Source: Ancylobacter crimeensis
Lineage (GTDB): Bacteria; Pseudomonadota; Alphaproteobacteria; Rhizobiales; Xanthobacteraceae
Length of the DNA stretch: 64,000 nt
Reading direction: 5' to 3'
NCBI RefSeq assembly: GCF_023016805.1
Contig: NZ_JALKCH010000004.1
Location: 248,001 to 312,000, forward strand
The translations under genes and the position numbers were made by a program. Under the pieces are notes generated by a model, which was not told the DNA's origin, made no database searches, and worked only from the letters and a program-made list of their open reading frames with translations. The first letter of the stretch is position 1; the number at the start of each line of letters is the position of its first letter. Below are positions 8,063 to 16,489 of the stretch, one piece after another.

Positions 8063-9400
8063 GTGAACGTCATCGACCCGTATCTGTCGCGTACCTCCAG
8101 CAGCGCCGCCCTCTTCGACATCGCCTGCGAGCATATCCCCGGCGGCGTGAACAGCACCGCGCGCGCCACCTGGTCCGGCTGGTCGCCCCATCCCCTGTTC
8201 GTCGAGCAGGGCCGCGGGTCGCGCCTCACCGACGTCGACGGCAACACGTATATCGATTACCTGCTCGGCCTCGGCCCGATGATCCTCGGCCATCGTCCGC
8301 CGGCCGTGACGCGCGCGGTCGTCGACTTCATCGAGCGGCGTGGCACGGTGTTCGCCCTGCCGACCGCCGACGAGGCGGTGCTGGCGGCCAAGATCGTCGC
8401 CGCGGTGCCGAGCGTCGAGCAGGTGCGGCTCGCCAATACCGGCACGGAAGCCGTGCTCTACGCCACCCGTCTCGCCCGCGCCTTTACCGGCCGCTCCAAG
8501 ATCATCCGCTTCGAGGGCATGTATCACGGCTTCTCCGACGGCATGTATTGGAGCAAGCATCCCAGCATCGCCACCGCCGGGCCGGATGCGCGCCCGGTGC
8601 CGGTGCCGCAGGGACCGGGCCTGCCGAGCGGGGTGGAGCGCAACCTCATCATCCTGCCGTGGAACGATGCCGACATCCTCGCCGACGTGCTGGCGCGCGA
8701 GGGCGACGACATCGCCGCCATCATCACCGAGCCGGTGATGTGCAACACCGGCTGCATCCTGCCGCAGCCCGGCTATCTGGAGGCGATGCGCGCGCTGACA
8801 GAGAAGCATGGCGTGCTGCTGATCTTCGACGAGGTCATCACCGGTTTCCGGCTCGGCCTCGGCGGGGCGCAGGCGCGCTTCGGCATCCGCCCGGACCTCA
8901 GCGTGTTCGCCAAGGGGCTCGGCGGCGGCTTCCCGGTCGCGGCGGTCGGCGGCCGGCGCGCGGTGATGGATCTGGTCGCGCGGGGCAAGGTGTCGATGGC
9001 CGGCACCTATACCGCCAACGGCATAGCGGTCGCCGCCGCCAATGCGGCGCTGGACGAACTGGCACGGCCCGGCACCTATGAGCGGCTGGAGGCCGTCTCC
9101 ACCTGCCTGCGCGACGGGCTCTCGGCCATCTTCGCCAAGGCCGCCATCCCCGCCTATGTCGAGGGTATCGGCGCGCTGCTGCAGGTGTGGTTCTCCGACA
9201 CCCCGATCCGCAACTATCGCGACGCCGAACGCCATGCCGATCAGGACATCTTCCGCCGCTGGTGGGAGGGCATGCTGGCCCGCGGCGTGCTGTTCCATCC
9301 GGGCGCCTATGAGAACCTCTTCATCTCCACGGCCCACAGCTTCGAGGATGTCGAGGCGACCCTTGCCGCGGCCAACGATGTGGTAAGCCGTCTCGCCTAA
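8063..9400 (+). CDS. Class III PLP aminotransferase, glutamate-1-semialdehyde aminomutase-like
   Basis: The 445-residue fold-type I enzyme has the PLP-binding Asp near 256 (IFDEVITGFR) and the Schiff-base Lys near 284 (FAKGLGGGF). The N-terminal IPGGVNS resembles glutamate-1-semialdehyde aminomutase. However, it sits under its own sigma54 promoter with non-heme genes, so heme synthesis is unlikely. It probably transaminates an aldehyde or ketone intermediate to an amine. The GTG at 8063 was chosen because AGGAAG precedes it by 6 bp and the homologous region begins there. It is the first gene to the right of the divergent control region. Confidence 0.85.
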   Translation: MNVIDPYLSRTSSSAALFDIACEHIPGGVNSTARATWSGWSPHPLFVEQGRGSRLTDVDGNTYIDYLLGLGPMILGHRPPAVTRAVVDFIERRGTVFALPTADEAVLAAKIVAAVPSVEQVRLANTGTEAVLYATRLARAFTGRSKIIRFEGMYHGFSDGMYWSKHPSIATAGPDARPVPVPQGPGLPSGVERNLIILPWNDADILADVLAREGDDIAAIITEPVMCNTGCILPQPGYLEAMRALTEKHGVLLIFDEVITGFRLGLGGAQARFGIRPDLSVFAKGLGGGFPVAAVGGRRAVMDLVARGKVSMAGTYTANGIAVAAANAALDELARPGTYERLEAVSTCLRDGLSAIFAKAAIPAYVEGIGALLQVWFSDTPIRNYRDAERHADQDIFRRWWEGMLARGVLFHPGAYENLFISTAHSFEDVEATLAAANDVVSRLA

Positions 9401-9430
9401 GGTGGGCGCAATGGATCCTGGAGACCGGTT

Positions 9431-10342
9431 GTGATGGCGCCGCAGCCTTTCACGCCTATGGGGTGTCACCCCGGTGGGGCGGCTTTTGCCGCCGCACTGG
9501 CGTTTCTGGCGTGCGCCGGCCCGGCGCGCGCCCAGACCGCGGCGACCTCGGCGGCGGCCACACCGGTCACGGCCCTGCCGGACGTCACGCTGCCCATCGG
9601 CGTGCCCGCCGGCACCGCGCCGGACTGGATCGTCACGATCGGGGTCGGCGGCGAGTTCGGGCCGAAATATCCGGGGTCGGACCGTTCCGGCTTCTCGGTG
9701 GTGCCGAGCGATTTCGACATCCGCCGCGCCGACGAGCCCGCCGGGCTCGGCGCGCCGGACGACAGTTTCGAACTCGCTTTGATCGATCTCGACCGCTTCT
9801 CCATGGGGCCGGCGGCAGGCTATCGCACCGGCCGCTCGCCGACCGACGATCCGGGGCTTTACGGGCTTGCCGAGGTTCCGGTGACGCTCGATGTCGGCGG
9901 TTTTGCCGAATACTGGCTCGTGCCGGACGCGCTGCGCGCCCGCATCGAGCTGCGGCAGGCGGTGAAGACCACGCAGGGACTGCTTGCCGATGTGTCGGCC
10001 GACTGGTTCCGGCGCTTCGGCCCGGTCACCGTCTCGCTCGGACCGCGGCTGTCCGTGGGCGACACCGCCTATATGCGCACCATGTATGGCGTCACCGAAA
10101 CCGAGGCGCTGGCCAATGGCGTGGTCACGCCGTTCCAGCCCTCCGGCGGGGTACAATCCTATGGCGCGCTGGCCTCGCTCAGCTACGCCTTCTCGCCCTC
10201 CTGGAGCGCGACCGCCTACGGCCGGGTGGACAAGCTGGTGGGCGATGCCGCCGACAGTCCGATCACCCGCAGCTTCGGCTCGGACTACCAGACGACCGTC
10301 GGCCTCGGTGTCAGCTATTCCTTCGGCGTCGCGACGCCGTGA
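9431..10342 (+). CDS. MipA/OmpV-family outer-membrane protein
   Basis: The roughly 303-residue precursor has a signal peptide (AAFAAALAFLACAGPARAQ) followed by a beta-rich domain typical of MipA/OmpV proteins, with GGEFGPKYPGSD near the start and a final strand ending in YSFG near the C terminus. Such proteins sit in the outer membrane, and some scaffold peptidoglycan synthesis or are induced with two-component systems. Translation may begin at GTG 9431 (GGAG seven bases before) or at ATG 9434. It follows the aminotransferase by 30 bp, so it probably belongs to the same sigma54 transcript. Confidence 0.75.
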   Translation: MMAPQPFTPMGCHPGGAAFAAALAFLACAGPARAQTAATSAAATPVTALPDVTLPIGVPAGTAPDWIVTIGVGGEFGPKYPGSDRSGFSVVPSDFDIRRADEPAGLGAPDDSFELALIDLDRFSMGPAAGYRTGRSPTDDPGLYGLAEVPVTLDVGGFAEYWLVPDALRARIELRQAVKTTQGLLADVSADWFRRFGPVTVSLGPRLSVGDTAYMRTMYGVTETEALANGVVTPFQPSGGVQSYGALASLSYAFSPSWSATAYGRVDKLVGDAADSPITRSFGSDYQTTVGLGVSYSFGVATP

Positions 10343-10431
10343 GCAGCCCCGCCGGCCAATCGACCGGCGGCGGGGACTGTGATCTAAGGCGGAGGCTTTT
10401 CCGTATCCTCCGCTGAAGCGCGCGTATCGCC

Positions 10432-11673
10432 ATGACCAAACCTTCCCCCGAAGCCCCCGTCCAGCAGGCGCTGACCGGCATCCGGGTGCTCGATTTGTCC
10501 CGCGTCCTGGCCGGGCCGTGGGCCACCCAGATGCTGGGCGACCTCGGTGCCGACATCGTCAAGATCGAGAAGCCCGGAGCGGGCGACGATACCCGCGGCT
10601 GGGGTCCGCCCTGGCTGGCGGACGGCGAGGGCCGGCCAACCCGCGAGAGCGCCTATTTCCTCTCCGCCAACCGCAACAAGCGCTCCGTCGCCATCGACAT
10701 GGCCACCCCGGACGGGCAGGCGCTGATCCGCGCTCTGGCGGCCGAAAGCGACGTGGTGGTCGAGAACTTCAAGGTCGGCGGGCTGAAGCGCTACGGCCTC
10801 GATTACGAAAGCCTCGCCGCCATCAATCCCCGCCTCGTCTACTGCTCCATCACCGGCTTCGGGCAGGACGGGCCGGAAGCGGGGCGGGCGGGCTACGACT
10901 TCATGATCCAGGGCATGTCGGGGCTGATGTCGGTGACCGGCGCGCCGCAGACCGAGCCGCAGAAGATCGGCGTCGCGCTGGTGGATGTGATGACGGGGCT
11001 GCACGCCGCCATCGCCATCCTCGCCGCGCTGGAGCAGCGCCATCGCACCGGCCGGGGGCAATATATCGACCTCGCGCTGTTCGACGTCGCGATGGCGAGC
11101 CTCGCCAACCAGGCGCTGAACTATCTCGTCGGCGGCACTGCCCCGCGCCGGCTCGGCAACGCCCATCCCAACATCGTGCCCTACCAGGCGTTCGAGACGG
11201 CGGACGGCCATTTGATCCTCGCGGTCGGCAATGACGGGCAGTTCGCCCGCTTCTGCCGGCTGGCCGATCTCGCCCACCTGCCGGAGGATCCGCGCTTCGC
11301 GACCAATGCGGCGCGGGTGGCGCACCGTGAGGCGGTGATCCCCGAAGTCGCCGCCGCCCTGAAGCGGCAGACCACAGCGGAATGGCTGGCGATGCTGGAT
11401 GCCGCCGGCATTCCCGCCGGGCCGATCAACACCATCGCCCAGGCCTTCGCCGAGCCGCAGGCGCTCGCGCGCGGTCTGGCGCTGTCGCTTCCGCATGTGC
11501 TGGGCGGCACTGCGCCGGGGGTGCGTTCGCCCGTGCGGCTCAGTGGCTCGCCGCCCGGCGAGCCCCTCGCCCCGCCGACCCTCGGCCAGCACACCGCGGA
11601 GGTGCTCGGCGGCCTGCTGGGGCTGGACGAGGCGGAGCAGGCCCGGCTGCGTGCCGCCGGCGTGGTCGGCTGA
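10432..11673 (+). CDS. Family III CoA-transferase (CaiB/BaiF)
   Basis: The 413-residue protein has the family hallmarks: IRVLDLSRVLAGPW at 18-30, DLGADIVKIEKP at 37-48 and the catalytic Asp near 156 (GYDFMIQGMSG), which forms the acyl-anhydride in this family. It should move CoA between carboxylic acids, the exact pair unknown. It is about 90 bp downstream of the MipA-type gene behind a GC-rich hairpin without a T-run, so membership in the sigma54 transcript is uncertain. A strong bidirectional terminator follows. Confidence 0.9.
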   Translation: MTKPSPEAPVQQALTGIRVLDLSRVLAGPWATQMLGDLGADIVKIEKPGAGDDTRGWGPPWLADGEGRPTRESAYFLSANRNKRSVAIDMATPDGQALIRALAAESDVVVENFKVGGLKRYGLDYESLAAINPRLVYCSITGFGQDGPEAGRAGYDFMIQGMSGLMSVTGAPQTEPQKIGVALVDVMTGLHAAIAILAALEQRHRTGRGQYIDLALFDVAMASLANQALNYLVGGTAPRRLGNAHPNIVPYQAFETADGHLILAVGNDGQFARFCRLADLAHLPEDPRFATNAARVAHREAVIPEVAAALKRQTTAEWLAMLDAAGIPAGPINTIAQAFAEPQALARGLALSLPHVLGGTAPGVRSPVRLSGSPPGEPLAPPTLGQHTAEVLGGLLGLDEAEQARLRAAGVVG

Positions 11674-11703
11674 TCGCAGCGCCGACGCAGCCTGCCAAAG
11701 AAA

Positions 11704-11736
11704 ACGGCGGCCGGAGCGATCCGGCCGCCGTCTTTT
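11704..11736. terminator. Bidirectional intrinsic terminator between CoA-transferase and gcd
   Basis: ACGGCGGCCGGA and TCCGGCCGCCGT form a perfect 12-bp stem with a GCGA tetraloop. A T-run follows on the plus strand and an A-run precedes it, so it can end transcripts of both converging genes. Confidence 0.9.
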
Positions 11737-11755
11737 CATGTCGCTGCGGCGCGCC

Positions 11756-14128
11756 TCACGGCAAAGCGTAGGCGATCACATAGTCGCCGCGCTCCGGCGA
11801 CTGGCGGGCGCCGCCGGCGGTGACGACGATGTACTGCTTGCCGGTCTTGGGCGAGCGGTAGGTCATCGGGCCGCCCTGGCTGCCGACCGGCAGGCGGGCC
11901 TTCCAGACCTCCTGGCCGGTGCGGCTGTCATAGGCGCGCAGATAGAAGTCCTGCGTGCCGGCGATGAAGACGAGGCCGGACTGGGTGGCCAGTGTCGGGC
12001 CCAGCGTCGGCATGCCGATCGGGATCGGCAGGCCCATCTTGATGCCGAGCGGGCCGGTGTCCTGCACCGTGCCGACCGGAACCTGCCACACCAGCTTCTT
12101 CGTCTTCAGGTCGATGGCCGAGAGCGTGCCGAAGGGCGGCTCCTGGCAGGGAATGCCGAGCTGCGAGAGGAAGCGCTCGCGCATCGCGCCGAACGGGGTG
12201 CCGAGCTGCGGCACGACGCCCATCTCGATGCCGCTGCCACCCTTCACGTCCGCCCGCGGGATCATGTAGTTGGCGAGGCCGAGCCGCATGTCGTTGACGA
12301 ACATGTAGCTGGTGGTCGGATCGATGGAGACCGAGCCCCAGTTCATGCCCCCGAGCGAGCCCGGGAACTGCAGCGCGCGATCCATGCCCGGCGGGGTGAA
12401 GACGCCCTCATGACGCATGCCCTTGAAGGCGATGCGGCACAGCAGCTGGTCGAAGGGCGTGGCGCCCCACATGTCCTTTTCGGTGAGCGTCTGGTTGCCG
12501 ATCATCGGCATGCCGACCGAGAAGGGCTGGGTCGGCGAATAGCGCTCGCCGGCCACATGGCCCTGCGGGACCGGGCGATCCTCGACCTTGGCGATGGGCT
12601 CGCCGGTTTCGCGGTTGAGCAGGAAGATCATGCCCGACTTCAGCACCTGCGCCAGCGCCGGGGTCGTGGTGCCGTCGCCGTTCGGGATGTCGTAGAGCAC
12701 CGGCTGCGCGGGAACGTCGAAATCCCACAGATCGTGGTGCACGGTCTGGAAGTGCCAGACCGGACGGCCGGTCGAGACATTCACCGCGACGATGGAGGAG
12801 GACCACTTGTCGTCCTCCGGCGTGCGCTCGCCGGCCCAGAAGTCGGGCGTGGCGTTGCCGGTCGGCAGGTAGACCAGGCCGAGCTTGGCGTCATAGGACA
12901 TCGCCGACCAGACATTCGGCGTGCCGCGGGTATAGCCCTCGGGCGAGAGCGGCTCGCGCGTGACCTCGGGATTGCCGGGGTCCCAGGCCCAGACCAGGTC
13001 GCCGGTGATCACGTCATAAGCGCGCACCACGCCGGGGGGCTCGCCGGTTTCGTTGTTGTCCGCGACGCGGCCGCCGACGATGACGAGATTGGCCGCGACC
13101 AGCGGGGTCGATGTCTGCTGGTAATAGCCGGGCTTCACCTCGCCCATGCCGACCTTGAGATCGACGATGCCGTCCGTGCCGAAATTGGCGAGCGGCTTGC
13201 CGGTATCGGCGTCGAGCCCGATCAGGCGGGCATCGACGGTGGGCACGAAGATGCGGTGAGGGCTGACGGTAGCGTCCGCCCCTTCGGCCAGCGGGGTGAC
13301 GCGCATGCCCTTGGCCGCGTCGTAATAGGCGACGCTGCGGCAGCGCTGCCACGACGGAACCGTTCCACCCGACACATAGCGCCATTTCTCGGCGCCGGTG
13401 TCGATGTCATAGGAGATGACGGTGCCATAGGCGGTGCAGACATAGAGGCTGTCGCCGATCTGCAGCGGGGTGTTCTGGTCTTCCGCGCCGGCGCCGGTGC
13501 TCTTTGGCAATTCACCGGTATGGGCGGTCCAGGCGACCTTGAGCTGGTTCACATTTGCCGGGGTGATGTCGTCGAGCGCCGCGAAGCGGGTGCCGGCGAC
13601 ATTGGCGCCCCAGGCCGACCAGTCCGCCGGCGCGGCGGTCTTTTCGGCAGGAACGACGGGCGGCGGGGTCTCGGTCGCGGCGATCACGCCCTTGGGCGAG
13701 AAGGCCGAGACCGCGGTGGCGGCCACGCCGACCGCGAGCACCGCCGCGCTGAGCCAGCCGAGTGCCCGCGCGCCCTTGCCGCGCGTCAGCAGCGGGACCG
13801 AGAGGGCGACGACCACGCCGCCGACCGCCATAGCGAACAGGCGCGAGACCAGCGGCCAGAAATGAAGACCGACCTCGCCATAAGCCCACAGGCAGGTGCC
13901 GAGGAAGGCGAGGCCGAACAAGGCGGCGCCCGTTCCGCGCCCGCGCGCGATGAGCAGGCCGGAGAGCACCAGTACGATGCCGGCGATCACGAAATACAGG
14001 CTGCCTCCGAGCCAGGCGAGATACGCCCCGCCGCCGAGGAAGAACAGGCCGGCCAGGACAATGACCGCCCCCAGCAGGAACAGCCATCCGCGCGCCAGCG
14101 GATTTCGGGTGGTTTCAGGGTCCGCCAC
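11756..14128 (-). CDS. gcd: Membrane-bound PQQ-dependent glucose/quinate/shikimate-type dehydrogenase
   Basis: The 790-residue protein begins with about five membrane helices, continues into a periplasmic eight-bladed quinoprotein propeller (WSAWGANVAGTRFAALDDI at the start of the domain) and ends with KTGKQYIVVTAGG. This layout matches the family that oxidises sugars or cyclic polyols in the periplasm and passes electrons to ubiquinone. The GTG at 14128 was chosen because GGAGG precedes it by 6 bp and the upstream in-frame ATG lacks a ribosome site. The exact substrate within the glucose/quinate/shikimate family cannot be read from the sequence. No PQQ biosynthesis genes are in the window. 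Confidence 0.92.
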   Translation of the reverse strand: MADPETTRNPLARGWLFLLGAVIVLAGLFFLGGGAYLAWLGGSLYFVIAGIVLVLSGLLIARGRGTGAALFGLAFLGTCLWAYGEVGLHFWPLVSRLFAMAVGGVVVALSVPLLTRGKGARALGWLSAAVLAVGVAATAVSAFSPKGVIAATETPPPVVPAEKTAAPADWSAWGANVAGTRFAALDDITPANVNQLKVAWTAHTGELPKSTGAGAEDQNTPLQIGDSLYVCTAYGTVISYDIDTGAEKWRYVSGGTVPSWQRCRSVAYYDAAKGMRVTPLAEGADATVSPHRIFVPTVDARLIGLDADTGKPLANFGTDGIVDLKVGMGEVKPGYYQQTSTPLVAANLVIVGGRVADNNETGEPPGVVRAYDVITGDLVWAWDPGNPEVTREPLSPEGYTRGTPNVWSAMSYDAKLGLVYLPTGNATPDFWAGERTPEDDKWSSSIVAVNVSTGRPVWHFQTVHHDLWDFDVPAQPVLYDIPNGDGTTTPALAQVLKSGMIFLLNRETGEPIAKVEDRPVPQGHVAGERYSPTQPFSVGMPMIGNQTLTEKDMWGATPFDQLLCRIAFKGMRHEGVFTPPGMDRALQFPGSLGGMNWGSVSIDPTTSYMFVNDMRLGLANYMIPRADVKGGSGIEMGVVPQLGTPFGAMRERFLSQLGIPCQEPPFGTLSAIDLKTKKLVWQVPVGTVQDTGPLGIKMGLPIPIGMPTLGPTLATQSGLVFIAGTQDFYLRAYDSRTGQEVWKARLPVGSQGGPMTYRSPKTGKQYIVVTAGGARQSPERGDYVIAYALP

Positions 14129-14471
14129 GCGGCACCTCCATGTTCGGCGCATCGGGGCGACGGGGCTTCCGATGCGTGCTGCCACTTCACGCGCCTCCGC
14201 CGTCCATGCGGCGGTGCGATGGTCACCGTCTTTGCACGTTTTCGCCTAACATTGCGACAATACGTCCTATGCAGATTTGAAAGCTTGCCATGCGGAGCGG
14301 TTTTTCGTCCAGCGAGCGGCGGAGGCGCGTGACGTGGGCGACGGCGTGGCCGCTGCCGTCAGCGTGTTGTTTCCACGTGTTTTCCGTGCGGGAACGATAT
14401 CCTCGGGGCAGCGGAATGCTCTAGCATGAAGCCGCCGGGCGGGCCCCGGGCATGACCCACAGGACATCCCC
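14129..14471. other. Divergent intergenic region between gcd and hydroxyproline dehydratase
   Basis: These 343 bp separate divergent genes and must hold promoters for both. I see no convincing -35/-10 pair or sigma54 site. A short inverted repeat ATGCT-CT-AGCAT at 14416-14427, about 45 bp before the dehydratase start, could be an operator; support is weak. Confidence 0.3.
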
Positions 14472-15479
14472 ATGTTCGTCGATCGTCTCGTCTCCACGGT
14501 GGAAATGCACACCGGGGGCGAACCTTTCCGCATCATCACCAGCGGCATCCCGGCCATTCCGGGCGCCAGCATCGTCGCGCGCCGGGCATGGCTGCTCGAA
14601 CATGCGGACGTGATCCGCCGCAGCCTCACGCTGGAGCCGCGCGGCCATGCCGACATGTATCTCGGCATCCTCACGCCGCCGGTGTCGCCCGACGCACAGT
14701 TCGGGGTGATCTTCGCGCACAATGAGGGCTACAGCGACCATTGCGGCCATGGCGTCATCGCACTGGCCACCGCGGCGGTGCTGCTCGGCTGGGTGGAGCG
14801 GGTGAGCCCTCAGACGCGGGTGGTGATCGACGCGCCGTGCGGGCGCATCGAGGCCTTCGTTGCATGGGACGGCGCCAAGGTCGGCGGGGTGAGCTTCGTC
14901 AACGTGCCGTCCTTCGTCTGGCAGGCCGATGCGGAGGTCGAGACCCCGAGCTTCGGGCGCGTGCGCGGCGACATCGCGTTCGGCGGGGCCTTCTATTTCT
15001 ACACGGACGGCCGCCCCTTCGGGCTCGACATCACCGCCGGCAATGTCGAGGCGCTGATCCGCTTCGGCGACGAGGTGAAGCAGGCGGCCAACCGCGCCTA
15101 CAAGGTGGTGCACGACGAGATCCCGGAGCTGAACCACATCTACGGCACCATCATCGACGGTCCGCCGCGCGATGCCGGCTCGCTTCAGGCCAATTGCTGC
15201 ATCTTCGCCGACCGGCAGGTCGACCGCTCGCCCACGGGCTCGGGCACGGCCGGACGCACCGCCATCCTGTCCGCCCGCGGGTGGCTGAAGGATGGCGAGC
15301 GCTGGACGAATGAGTCGCTGATCGGCACGACGATGTCGGCGCGCGTGCTGGAGCGGGTGCGCTTCCATGGCCGGGAGGCGGTGATTCCGGAGATTTCCGG
15401 CACCGCGCATTTCCTCGGCACCGCGACCTGGGCGCTGGATCCGGACGATCCGATCGGCGAGGGGTTTCTGGTGAGGTGA
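14472..15479 (+). CDS. Trans-3-hydroxy-L-proline dehydratase (proline racemase family)
   Basis: The 335-residue protein belongs to the proline racemase/4-hydroxyproline epimerase family. The first catalytic Cys is present near 91 (SDHCGHG), but the second catalytic position reads DRSPTGSG, with Thr near 255 where racemases and epimerases have Cys. Cys plus Thr is the known signature of trans-3-hydroxyproline dehydratase, which yields pyrroline-2-carboxylate. The protein is cytoplasmic with no signal peptide. No partner reductase gene is adjacent, and it stands alone between the divergent region and the small gene at 15561. Confidence 0.85.
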   Translation: MFVDRLVSTVEMHTGGEPFRIITSGIPAIPGASIVARRAWLLEHADVIRRSLTLEPRGHADMYLGILTPPVSPDAQFGVIFAHNEGYSDHCGHGVIALATAAVLLGWVERVSPQTRVVIDAPCGRIEAFVAWDGAKVGGVSFVNVPSFVWQADAEVETPSFGRVRGDIAFGGAFYFYTDGRPFGLDITAGNVEALIRFGDEVKQAANRAYKVVHDEIPELNHIYGTIIDGPPRDAGSLQANCCIFADRQVDRSPTGSGTAGRTAILSARGWLKDGERWTNESLIGTTMSARVLERVRFHGREAVIPEISGTAHFLGTATWALDPDDPIGEGFLVR

Positions 15480-15560
15480 ATGCGGTGCGGGCCGGGAACG
15501 GCCCGCTGTGTCGCGATCAGGCGGCGCGAGCGGACGATCCGCGGCTTCCGCCGGGCCTCG

Positions 15561-15725
15561 TCAGCCGAGCTGCTCGGCGATGATGGCGCGAAGTTCCTCG
15601 CGGGAGAGCCGGCAGGGCTCGGGCTTCCAGTCGGGGCTGGAGCGCAGCGGGGCGGTACGGACGGATTTGACCGGGAGAGAAGGGCGGATGCGCCGTTCAG
15701 CCGGCACATGATTGATATTCTGCAT
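15561..15725 (-). CDS. Small conserved-looking protein of 54 residues
   Basis: The reading frame from ATG 15725 encodes MQNINHVPAERRIRPSLP at the start and ends LSREELRAIIAEQLG. A clean AGGAG stands 4 bp before the ATG, which supports translation. The product is basic in the first two thirds, with a short predicted helix at the end. I recognise no family. It is convergent with the hydroxyproline dehydratase gene. The ribosome site and compact composition argue for a real gene, but function is unknown. Confidence 0.55.
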   Translation of the reverse strand: MQNINHVPAERRIRPSLPVKSVRTAPLRSSPDWKPEPCRLSREELRAIIAEQLG

Positions 15726-16083
15726 GAATCTCCTGATCCGCAGTGCGCAAAAGGCGCAGCGGACGCGCGGCGGATGCCGCGGATTGTTGGAAGGATGGGA
15801 ACTGGCGTTTCGCGCACCGGCATTCTGGGGCCGGCTTTTGCGCGATTGCCGTACGGTAATCAGCGAATGTGCCGATTTCACGACATTTTCGGCCCATGGT
15901 CGAAAATAACCGACTGAGTCGCGGGCGAACCCGGCCTGCTCCTTCGATCCGGCATCCGTCGATCCCCCGTCGGGACCGGCCGGGACGTCCTAGGCGGGGG
16001 CGGCTGCCTGTGGATGTCGCCGGGCCGGTTGGCGTCCCGTTCCGGCTTTGCTAGTTTCCCTCCCGCCCGGCCGCTCTGCCGGA
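15726..16083. other. Intergenic region before the tRNA gene
   Basis: These 358 bp hold the start region of the small minus-strand gene and the promoter region of the tRNA. Reading both strands I find no open frame with a ribosome site and no clear hairpin. Confidence 0.3.
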
Positions 16084-16159
16084 GGGCCTGTAGCTCAATG
16101 GTTAGAGCCGACCGCTCATAACGGTCTGGTTGCAGGTTCGAGTCCTGCCGGGCCTACCA
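16084..16159 (+). tRNA. trnI: tRNA-Ile with CAU anticodon (lysidine-type)
   Basis: A full cloverleaf can be folded. The acceptor stem GGGCCTG pairs with CGGGCCT, with two G-U pairs. The D arm contains TAGCTCAATGGTTAGAGC. The anticodon stem GACCG/CGGTC carries the loop CTCATAA with anticodon CAT, and the T arm is GCAGG-TTCGAGT-CCTGC with an encoded CCA end. The anticodon stem lacks the three G-C pairs of initiator tRNA, and the body resembles bacterial tRNA-Ile2 more than elongator tRNA-Met. The C34 would then be changed to lysidine by TilS. Confidence 0.88.
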
Positions 16160-16489
16160 ATATCGCGACGATCGCGTGCCCTTCATCGGTTAACACTATC
16201 CCTTCTTGCCGTTCTGGGTGGACTATCGGACGACTAATACTATTGATATTTAATATTGTCGAGCGTACGTCTGGATTCGTTCAGAATTATACATGCATAT
16301 ATGCTTTGTTTATAAAATGATATTCAGGTACATTTTCATTATATTGTATTACTTTAGGTAGTTTGCATTTTTGGAATATGGATCGAATGTTTACGAGGAC
16401 TATATTTTCTCGGACGTCTTGCGGCAAAAAGTGGTAAATTCTGGTCGATGCCGGCGAATGTCGGGCCGCCATCACCAGGGAGATGTGCG
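16160..16489. other. AT-rich patch after the tRNA
   Basis: This 330-bp stretch is much richer in A and T than the surrounding chromosome and has no supported gene. It directly follows the tRNA 3' end, a common landing site for integrative elements. I see no integrase and no repeated copy of the tRNA end, so it would at most be a remnant. Confidence 0.5.

Noticed and set aside
8063-9400. hemL (heme biosynthesis aminomutase)
   Set aside because: The family resemblance is real, but the dedicated sigma54 promoter and non-heme neighbours argue against a housekeeping heme role.
7919-10156. Long minus-strand open frame of 745 codons opposite the aminotransferase and MipA genes
   Set aside because: It is an antisense shadow caused by GC-biased codon positions, and the sense genes have clear families and ribosome sites.
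10345-10376. Terminator between the MipA-type and CoA-transferase genes
   Set aside because: The GC-rich stem has a bulge and no T-run, so I cannot support termination there.
16084-16159. Initiator or elongator tRNA-Met
   Set aside because: The anticodon is CAU, but the anticodon stem lacks the three G-C pairs of the initiator and the body resembles tRNA-Ile2; elongator Met remains a minor possibility.
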